In this document: piece by piece, positions 56,893 through 64,000 of the stretch
Numbering within the stretch: the first letter of the stretch is position 1
How the letters are laid out: every line of letters starts with the position of its first letter
Assembly (NCBI GenBank): GCA_029204045.2
Contig: CM055077.1
Location: 8,075,221 to 8,139,220, forward strand
Source of the DNA: Tillandsia leiboldiana
Lineage: Eukaryota; Streptophyta; Magnoliopsida; Poales; Bromeliaceae
Length of the DNA stretch: 64,000 nt
Direction: 5' to 3'
The notes under the pieces: model-generated
Told to the model about the DNA's origin: nothing
Seen by the model: only the letters and a program-made list of their open reading frames with translations
Database searches by the model: none
Made by a program: the position numbers and the translations under genes

Positions 56893-57010
56893 AAATTTAT
56901 ATTATTTCTAATTGAAAATAATATCATTTTTTTATAATCATTTGTTATAATATTGGAAGAAAAGAATTGAAAAAATCGTAGAAAATAAAAGATGCCTCTG
57001 CAGTATTCAA

Positions 57011-57070
57011 GAGCTTTGTTGTGTGTTTAAAAGGACGCTCCAACAAAGCTAAAATTCAAAAGATCTAGCA
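57011..57070 (+). repeat. Direct repeat shared with 39427-39485
   Basis: GCTTTGTTGTGTGTTTAAAA...AACAAAGCTAAAATTCAAAAG; nearly the same as 39427-39485 in the same orientation. Confidence 0.7.
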
Positions 57071-57177
57071 CTAAACCTTAAAAAAAAAAAAACAGGGAAA
57101 AAAAAAGAATTATAGAATCAACACAAGAAAAATTAAGTTGATACAGGGAACTCATAAATTAAGGTCTCTTCTTATAT

Positions 57178-57522
57178 CACTATAAAAAAAGTAATATTTT
57201 TTTAAAAAATTAATAATTAATGATGTTTAAAAGTATTTTAAATTAATCTATTGCTAAATAAAAAAAATATAAAAATATAGACTAAAGTACGGTAAATAAA
57301 GAATTATCGTTTATATACCAACATTTATACTATATGCCGGTTAGATATATTCCAATATTTTTTTAAAAAATTTGGAATTCAGAAAATAAAAAATAATAGC
57401 GCAATTTATCCTCGAATAAATATATTTGATACAATAAAAAGTGTTGGAATAAAGATCTCGACACTTTTTGGTGGAAATGCTTAAAAAAACGTTTTAAATT
57501 ATAATAAAATTTTCTTGTAGTA
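57178..57522. mobile_element. Candidate CACTA-type MITE
   Basis: A left end CACTATAAAAAAAG and a right end TTTTCTTGTAGT resemble the widespread CACTACAAGAAAA termini. AT-rich, 345 bp, no ORF. The last base differs from the expected G, and the 3-bp duplicate is not clear. Confidence 0.4.
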
Positions 57523-57765
57523 TATATAGTGAGTTAAGCTCAATAATTACCATTTTATGACCAGCACAAGAATGATGTTGAGCACCACTACAACATTACT
57601 ACATGTCGGTAGATATATATTTCACGAGAAACTTGTACATATTTGGAGCAAAACAAGCCGACTTAGACAACTTATATTCAACTACAAAAGTACATTCTCT
57701 AAAAACATTTTAAGTATGAAATAACGTGACATAAAGGAAAGCAATATTACTTTGTTGCCTCGATT

Positions 57766-59833
57766 TTATAGATTCATTTTCTCTTTCTTTTTTGTTGCAT
57801 CTTTAATGAGCTTGAGAGATTCAGCCAAGTCGTCCAGCATCTGGTGAGGATCCGGAATCACCGAGTCGTCGACTGCCAGAACGATTTTCATGGTGTTCAT
57901 GTAACTTTGGTAGTTGACAGTCAGTGCCTAATTGGCGATTCATGTGAAAAAAACCTGTTATTAGACAACTGATCGATATACTTTAGTCTTATTTTGATGT
58001 GAAATAAATTATTTAAGAATAACTTATTCTGTGTAAAAAATTTTAGCACGATTGTAAATAAGAAGTTTCATTTTTAACTTTTCAAAATTTTTTTGTTATT
58101 CATTATTATTCGATAGAATAATAATATATTTTATATAAAAAATAATTTATATTCAAAAAAAATTGAAATCCTATTCTAAACATTTAATTACACTCCTTAC
58201 TCCTTATCAACCAAAGTTACAAATTTTTTGAATAAATTAAAGGAATAAATCGGATAAAATATTTATGTATCCAAACAGAGGCTAAAGATTTTATTTGAAT
58301 ACATAAATATCTTATTTGGTATATTATCTCATATATTTACTTACGAAGATATTCGATAGATGATGGGCCTGATCAAATATTTAGAATAGTTATTATATTC
58401 AACATTCAATTTATTTTTTTAGAATAAAATATGGAATATATTATTCTACAAGTCATTAATATTAAAACCTTCCAAAAAGTAAAAAAATTTAAATTTCTAG
58501 ATAGTTGTCTAATGGTTTGATAGTTGATATTCGAGATTGCAAGTTGGAAGCTTGATTTTATATTTCTAGCTATAAGTTAATTTCTAAAACAGACCACTTA
58601 TTTTCTTTTTTTTTTAAAAAAAGAATAAATTAAATTCCCAACTGCTAAGCATACATATATCTTTTTAAAATGAGTGGAAAAGCTTGCTATCTTTCTTTTT
58701 TTGAAAAAAATAAAATAAAATAAAATCCAAAACTCCTAACTCCTAATCATACATATATCCGGATCTAAGATCCAAATAAATTTTAAATAATTAAGTTGGA
58801 GATTTTTCTGAGGGAGAACTTACATGTGGGTGGCCATAAACACTGGGAGCAAGATAGACCAACGGATGGCCGTAGAACTCGATTTCTTCGACGGGTCCGA
58901 CGACATTCGAGAAAGACAATGTGGTGTGAGTTAGAACTCTGTGAGATAGGGCAGCTGCTGCCTGTTCAACGAAAAATATTTGCAGATCCATAAGAACTCT
59001 CCGTACATACTTCTCTCTGTTAGTACCAGTAATATAATGTGTTTTCAAGCATCTCTGATCAAACTACTACACTGTTTGAAAAATGAACGGCCCTTTACTA
59101 ATTAGTTTCATTCAGTCCCTTAACATTACATTTATAAGGATTGTACACTTCGTTAATTCCGTCAACTTGAGATATGAGAGAAAACAATTCACAAATATAA
59201 CATTTTACAAGATTGATGAATTTGATGATCGTCAAATTTCAAAAATAGAAAATGGATGAATGATTATAAAGAACAAGTGTAAATTAACTTGCTGATGAAA
59301 GGATTATAGTAAAATACTTTAATTTGAGAAAAACTGCTACTTGTAAATTCCGAAAAGAATATGTATTTAACACTCCATTCATTCTAAGTTGATTTTTTTT
59401 TTTTTTTTACTTTAATGTGATTAGTGAAGTCCATCGATTCTCCGTCCTAAAATTGATGGAGTGTACGTAAGATATATATTTTTTTTGAAAATATACAAGT
59501 AGCGTTGCTCTAATTCGATATGCGCAGTTAGTGAAGTTAAATATTATTTACGGAAACAAGCTTGCAAAGAGTTCAAAAACTACAAACGCAATTCACTCGT
59601 GAATAGCAAATTGACCAAACCTTGATGCCGAAGAGTTTTACAACCAGATCGCCACTCAAGAATGTGAAGATCGCCTCCAAGGAGCTCTTCTTCCTCTCGG
59701 CGATCGCCTTCCCCCTGCGAACGTAATCCAAGGGGTCCTCATACATGGCAATTGGGAATGGAAGGAGCATATAACCCAGCCAATTCCCCCATTTTTTCCC
59801 CTCATTTTTTCCGTCCATCATCTCAGCCAAAGC
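57766..59833 (-). CDS. WSD1-type wax ester synthase / diacylglycerol acyltransferase, last three exons
   Basis: Exons: 59833..59621 (71 codons, acceptor TAACCAG, donor GTTTGG), 58961..58824 (46 codons), 57927..57766 (53 codons plus stop). All are phase 0 and join in frame. The peptide carries the WSD1 C-terminal domain: WLGYMLLPFPIAMYEDPLDY, KLFGIK, then FSNVVGPVEEIEFYGHP and APSVYGHPH, then the IVLAVDDSVIPDP end and a Lys-rich tail. These enzymes join acyl-CoA to fatty alcohol or diacylglycerol, giving cuticular wax esters or triacylglycerol at the ER. The N-terminal acyltransferase domain with the HHxxxDG site is not in the window; the upstream exons should lie beyond 64000. If so, the upstream intron holds the TR-GAG array at 60284-63828. 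Frames and splice sites are clean, so the gene is probably functional. Confidence 0.85.
59326..59510 (-). mobile_element. GAGCAAYGCTAC-family MITE in a WSD1-like gene intron
   Basis: 185 bp from GAGAAAAACTGCTACTTG to ACAAGTAGCGTTGCTC, the reverse orientation of the 9774 copy, with a T run in the centre. It lies in the intron between exons 59833..59621 and 58961..58824. The duplication is unclear. Confidence 0.6.
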
Positions 59834-60278
59834 CTGGTTACATGCAAGTTAAATCACAACAAGCGTACGTTAAGAATAATCCGTTCTATATGAGAAATGC
59901 AATATGGGTACTCACTCTCAAAGTAAGATATATATCTTATATTTTACTATTTCAAAAATTTAAATAATTTTTTTTAGACATTTAATATTAAAAAAATAAA
60001 TTGTGATAAACTTAGGGTGATAAAATTATTCGATGAGATATAAAATTTACATTCAGTTTTGAATGCATAGGTAGCGTCTGCTTTTTATAACACTAAGGGA
60101 GTGTTTATTTCAAAATAAGTGAATGAAATCACTTCAAGAAAAATCATTTCAGACAAAAATATAAATTTTGGTGCAAAAACTAGTGTGTCGTTAGATAGAC
60201 GATCCGGCCCACACACAAACTAAAGAAACGAGGATATATGATGCATCAGTAGTTAGAAAAAAAAAACGTTTGAAGGTA
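59834..60278. other. Intron or 5' flank of the WSD1-like gene
   Basis: AT-rich, no further WSD1 exon visible. Confidence 0.4.
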
Positions 60279-60283
60279 GAGAC

Positions 60284-60867
60284 GGTTAGGATTTGGTTAG
60301 TTTTGTAATTAAATCTTAATTGGATTAGGATTAATATTTAAATCTGTTAGAGATAAATTAATTTAGATTTAAATATTAATTGGAGTATAATCCTAATTTA
60401 AGTAGATTTGGGTTTATCTTGAGCGGAGTTTATATATATCTCTAATGTAGAGAGCATATATACATAAGTACGTATGATCTTGAGGAGGGTGGTACGATAC
60501 AAAAAAAGAGAAAAGAGAGAAGTCTTCTAGGTTTATAGAAGACGAGAGAAGGGTGAGAAAGATTCAGGAGGAGGGCTAGGGTTGAAGCTACTCTATTGCA
60601 GAAGAGAAGTCTGTATAATCGGTGTAATTCTTCTCTTAGTTAATGAATCTTATTTCACCCGCATATTTCCTTGTATTGGTTTTTTCTTCTCTTTGTGGTT
60701 GTATTGGTTCCAGTTTTTGTTGATAGGACGAGTTTATGGTAAAAATCCAATTTGACGTTTCCGCTGCGGAATCCCAACTCTAGGCGGTACCAGAGCGGAT
60801 TGCGGTACCCAACAAGTTGCGGATTCAGAGAATCTGGTACCAGGGCGAGTACCGGGTTTTCCCAACA
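60284..60867 (+). repeat. LTR1 of the TR-GAG element
   Basis: 584 bp, GGTTAGGATTTGG...TTTTCCCAACA. The first base is G where the other two copies have T. Confidence 0.9.
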
Positions 60868-60869
60868 AT

Positions 60870-60881
60870 TGGTATCGGAGC
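60870..60881 (+). promoter_or_regulatory. Primer-binding site of the TR-GAG element
   Basis: TGGTATCGGAGC, two bases after LTR1; one base differs from the initiator Met-tRNA type. Confidence 0.8.
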
Positions 60882-60916
60882 TAAAGGTTATCGATCTTCG
60901 GAAAAGATCGACGGAG

Positions 60917-62266
60917 ATGGCCACGAAGTTTGAAATCGAGAAGTTCGACGGTAAGAACAATTTCAGCTTGTGGCAGATTAAAGTTCGAGCCGTTTTGGTA
61001 CAACAGGATTTGGACCAAACGTTGAACGGGAAAGAGGCAAAGCCGGCGGAGATTACAGATGCGGCATGGGAGAAGATGGAGCGAAAAGCGTTGAGTACGC
61101 TTCATCTATTATTAGCAGATGATGTTCTTTACAACATAGTCAACGAGTCAACACCGGCGAAGTTGTGGAAGAAATTGGAAGATCTGTATATGACAAAATC
61201 CCTAACGAACAGATTGTATCTGAAGCAGCGACTGTTCACGCTGCGGATGCAAGAAGCGGCTAACCTACATGAGCATCTGAACGAGTTCAACAAGGTGGTG
61301 ACCCAGTTGACCAGTATCGGAGTCAAACTGGATAATGAAGATAAGGCGCTTATTTTACTTTCCTCGTTACCGGTGACATATGAGCATCTTGTGACCACGT
61401 TGCTTTATGGTAAGGAGACCATAAGCGTGGAGACGGTCACGGCGGCGCTTCTCTCGAATGAGATGCGAAAGATAACTCAGGAGTCCGGCATGCAAAGTCA
61501 TGACGCAGCTTTGATAGTAAAAGCGAAGAAGGATGTAAAAATATTGGCGACAGAAAATAGACAAAAGAAGCCGTTATCCGAGGTGGAGTGCTTCTATTGT
61601 CACAAGAGAGGTCACATTAAGCGCAACTATCATAAGCTTAAGGATGACTTGAATGAGTTAAAGCGGCAGAAGGGAAAAACTGTCGCGGATCAGGACAATC
61701 AGACGTCAGCGATGGCGCAGGCGGCAGAATCGGGGATGATCGATTCTGACGTGCTATATGCAGTGATCGGTGATACTAAAATTTCGGATGATGTATGGGT
61801 ACTCGATTCAGCATGTTCCTTTCACGTCTGCCCGAAAAAAGAGTCTTTTGCTACCTATAAGGCGATAAAAGGCAAAAAAGCTCTTATGGGGAATGGGACG
61901 GCGTGCAAAGTTTTAGGAGTCGGCATGGTGAAGATCCGGATGCATGATGGGGTCGTGAGGATGCTGACAGGTGTACGACACGTTCCTGGTTTGAAGCGGA
62001 ATTTGATCTCATTAGGTGAGTTGGACTCAAAAGGTTGCAAAATTTCAGCTTCAGGTGGAGCTAAGAGGGTGCAAAAACGAGATCGGGTCGTGTGCGTGGC
62101 GAACAAGCGCGGGAACTTGTATGTTCTGAACGGGAGAACAATCAGAACCGAAGCAAAAACAATTTGGGTTCCAAAAGTTCGCGGAGGCGCAATTGCTCAA
62201 GATGGAGCGAAGGATGCGGCAACATCGAGCGGCGGAGACAAGCTCAAGGTGGAGCTTGCGTGGTGA
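60917..62266 (+). CDS. Gag-protease-fragment protein of the TR-GAG element, 449 residues
   Basis: The ATG at 60917 (after the primer-binding site) opens 450 codons. UBN2-type gag (FDGKNNFSLWQIKVR, then DLYMTKSLTNRLYLKQ) is followed by a zinc knuckle C225-x2-C228-x4-H233-x4-Y238, whose last ligand is Tyr instead of Cys. Then comes a protease-like DSACSFHVCP (D297) and part of the pre-integrase region. After that the frame ends within a few dozen residues, next to the purine tract CCAAGGTGGAGAT and the LTR. It is co-linear with the copia gag at 1481, so it derives from the same superfamily by loss of all of pol. It may form particles in trans with a relative. Confidence 0.85.
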   Translation: MATKFEIEKFDGKNNFSLWQIKVRAVLVQQDLDQTLNGKEAKPAEITDAAWEKMERKALSTLHLLLADDVLYNIVNESTPAKLWKKLEDLYMTKSLTNRLYLKQRLFTLRMQEAANLHEHLNEFNKVVTQLTSIGVKLDNEDKALILLSSLPVTYEHLVTTLLYGKETISVETVTAALLSNEMRKITQESGMQSHDAALIVKAKKDVKILATENRQKKPLSEVECFYCHKRGHIKRNYHKLKDDLNELKRQKGKTVADQDNQTSAMAQAAESGMIDSDVLYAVIGDTKISDDVWVLDSACSFHVCPKKESFATYKAIKGKKALMGNGTACKVLGVGMVKIRMHDGVVRMLTGVRHVPGLKRNLISLGELDSKGCKISASGGAKRVQKRDRVVCVANKRGNLYVLNGRTIRTEAKTIWVPKVRGGAIAQDGAKDAATSSGGDKLKVELAW

Positions 62267-62312
62267 GCTCGACGTAGCAGTTAAAGATTACAAATCAAAC
62301 CAAGGTGGAGAT

Positions 62313-62604
62313 TGTTAGGATTTGGTTAGTTTTGTAATTAAATCTTAATTGAATTAGGATTAATATTTAAATCTGTTAGAGATAAATTAATTTAGATTTA
62401 AATATTAATTGGATTATAATCCTAATTTAAGTAGATTTGGGTTTATCTTGAGCGGAGTTTATATATATTTCTAATGTAGAGAGCATATATACATAAGTAC
62501 GTATGATCTTGAGGAGGGTGGTACGATACAAAAAGAGAGAAAAGAGAGAAGTCTTCTAGGTTTATAGAAGACGAGAGAAGGGTGAGAGAGATTCAGGAGG
62601 AGGG
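62313..62604 (+). repeat. LTR2 of the TR-GAG element, 3' half deleted
   Basis: It begins TGTTAGGATTTGG after the gag 1 purine tract and stops in GATTCAGGAGGAGGG, where gag sequence (AAAAACTGTCGCGG) starts. The shared AGGG at the junction (62601-62604) is a microhomology. Primer-binding site and 5' half of gag are lost. Confidence 0.9.
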
Positions 62605-63194
62605 AAAAACTGTCGCGGATCAGGACAATCAGACGTCAGCGATGGCGCAGGCGGCAGAATCTGAGATGATCGATTCTGACGTGCTATATGCAGTGATCGG
62701 TGATACTAAAATTTCGGATGATGTATGGGTACTCGATTCAGCATGTTCCTTTCACGTCTGCCCGAAAAAAGAGTCTTTTGCTACCTATAAGGCAATAAAA
62801 GGCAAAAAAAGCTCTTATGGGGAATGGGACGGCGTGCAAAGTTTTAGAAGTCGGCACGGTGAAGATCCGGATGCATGATGGGGTCGTGAGGACGCTGACA
62901 GGTGTACGACACATTCCTGGTTTGAAGCGGAATTTGATCTCATTAGGTGAGTTGGACTCAAAAGGTTGCGAAATTTCAGCTTCAGGTGGAGCTATGAGGG
63001 TGCAAAAACGAGATCGGGTCGTGTGCGTGGCGAACAAGCGCGGAAACTTGTATGTTCTGAACGGGAGAACAATCAGAACCGAAGCAAAAGCAATTTGGGT
63101 TCCAAAAGTTCGCGGAGGCGCAATTGCTCAAGATGGAGCGAAGGATGCGGCAACATCGAGCGGCGGAGACAAGCTCAAGGTGGAGCTTGCGTGG
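62605..63194 (+). pseudogene. 5'-truncated, frameshifted gag unit 2
   Basis: It matches 61675-62266 of unit 1 closely. A seven-A run at 62804-62810 has one A more than unit 1 (61874-61879), so the frame shifts there: one open part reads to 62878, the other continues to the same end. It lacks the gag N-terminus and zinc knuckle. Confidence 0.88.
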
Positions 63195-63243
63195 TGAGCT
63201 CGACGTAGCAGTTAAAGATTACAAATCAAACCAAGGTGGAGAT

Positions 63244-63828
63244 TGTTAGGATTTGGTTAGTTTTGTAATTAAATTTTAATTGGATTATGATTAATATTTA
63301 AATCTGTTAAAGATAAATTAATTTAGATTTAAATATTAATTGGAGTATAATCCTAATTTAAGTAGATTTGGGTTTATCTTGAGCAGAGTTTATATATATC
63401 TCTAATGTAGAGAGCATATATACATATGTACGTATGATCTTGAGGAGGGTGGTACGATACAAAAAGAGAGAAAAGAGAGAAGTCTTCTAGGTTTATAGAA
63501 GACGAGAGAAGGGTGAGAGAGATTCAGAAGGAGGGCTAGGGTTGAAGCTACTCTATTGCAGAAGAGAAGTCTGTATAATCGGTGTAATTCTTCTCTTAGT
63601 TAATGAATCTTATTTCACCCGCATATTTCCTTGTATTGGTTTTTTCTTCTCTTTGTGGTTATATTGGTTCCAATTTTTGTTGATAGGATGGGTTTATGGT
63701 AAAAATCCAATTTGACGTTTCCGCTGTGGAATCCCAACTCTAGGCGGTATCAGAGCGGATTGCGGTACCCGAACAAGTTGCGGATTCAGAGAATCTGGTA
63801 CCGGGGCGAGTACCGGATTTTCCCAACA
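63244..63828 (+). repeat. LTR3 of the TR-GAG element
   Basis: 585 bp, TGTTAGGATTTGG...TTTTCCCAACA, followed by the GAGAC duplicate at 63829-63833. Confidence 0.9.
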
Positions 63829-63833
63829 GAGAC

Positions 63834-64000
63834 TTTAGGCAAGAACGATCGGGACGTTGAACGTAACTTATTTGAATGTGGCTACAACATTTTTCCACCA
63901 CACGAAACGACCAATAACACAGGCTGCCAAGAAATTACTATATATAATAATTTTAAAGTCCGTAATAAAGATTTTACATACTTAAAATAAGGTTACCTTT
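63834..64000. other. Unannotated flank
   Basis: Short AT-rich tail after the TR-GAG element. No exon of the WSD1-like gene is recognised here. Confidence 0.4.

Larger units (their letters stand above)
60284..63828 (+). mobile_element. Tandem gag-only LTR element (TR-GAG type) with three LTRs
   Basis: Structure: LTR1 (60284-60867), gag unit 1, partial LTR2 (62313 to about 62604), 5'-truncated gag unit 2, LTR3 (63244-63828). One 5-bp duplication GAGAC flanks the whole (60279-60283, 63829-63833), so it is a single insertion locus. No integrase, reverse transcriptase or RNase H is present. Terminal-repeat elements with only a gag domain (TR-GAG) are described in plants. LTR1 and LTR3 differ at about 17 positions of 584 (by eye). 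Confidence 0.9.

Overview
This is a repeat-rich nuclear segment from a flowering plant. It has small genes with long introns, canonical GT-AG splice sites and no rRNA or tRNA genes. Most of the sequence belongs to plant transposons: Ty1-copia, Sirevirus-like, TR-GAG-like and Cassandra elements, long-LTR elements that look like Ty3-gypsy, and hAT, Mutator-like and CACTA derivatives. GC-rich first exons and the repeat mix suggest a monocot, perhaps a pineapple-like commelinid; this is inference.

Layout. 1-7498: a degenerate LTR element holding two hAT-type MITEs, one of them split by an almost intact copia element (1029-5967, TSD GAACT). 7684-9395 (-): the first two exons of a DOMON-domain gene of the AIR12/At3g61750 type; its intron runs into the retroelement nest. 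9774-12700: MITEs and relics. 12740-19290: an old long LTR (-) split by a 3.6 kb solo LTR (14247-17857, TSD CGGAT). 19290-25740: relics, MITEs and LTR fragments. 25740-36260: a related old LTR (+) split by a young 8.6 kb Sirevirus-like element (26514-35069, TSD TGGGA). That element carries gag plus a second ORF for a plant-transposon-protein domain and has no pol. 36265-37660: a MITE-like element split by a 674-bp palindrome built of repeated hairpins. 38273-38912 (-): a broken RING-H2 gene. 39493-48370: a mosaic of captured gene fragments (a phospholipase D zeta exon twice in opposite orientation, the CAND1 C-terminus, a possible DUF493 first exon) beside CACTA-type sequence. 48380-55935: a three-layer nest in which a solo LTR (TSD TGAGG) holds a second solo LTR (49800-53732) and a Cassandra TRIM (53738-54313) abutting at the same CATCT target. 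56146-56892: a CACTA-associated ORF relic. 57766-59833 (-): the last three exons of a WSD1-type wax ester synthase/DGAT gene. 60284-63828: a three-LTR tandem gag-only element within one TSD (GAGAC), probably inside an upstream intron of that gene.

The likely living genes are the DOMON gene, which continues left of the window, and the WSD1-like gene, which continues right. Both seem to have retroelements in introns. The most notable features are the 5S-derived Cassandra element sharing a target with a solo LTR, the pol-less Sirevirus-like element with compensated palindromes in its LTRs, the hairpin palindrome, the tandem TR-GAG element and the captured gene fragments. TSDs and boundaries were read by eye from the sequence. 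Family names come from motif recognition without database searches.
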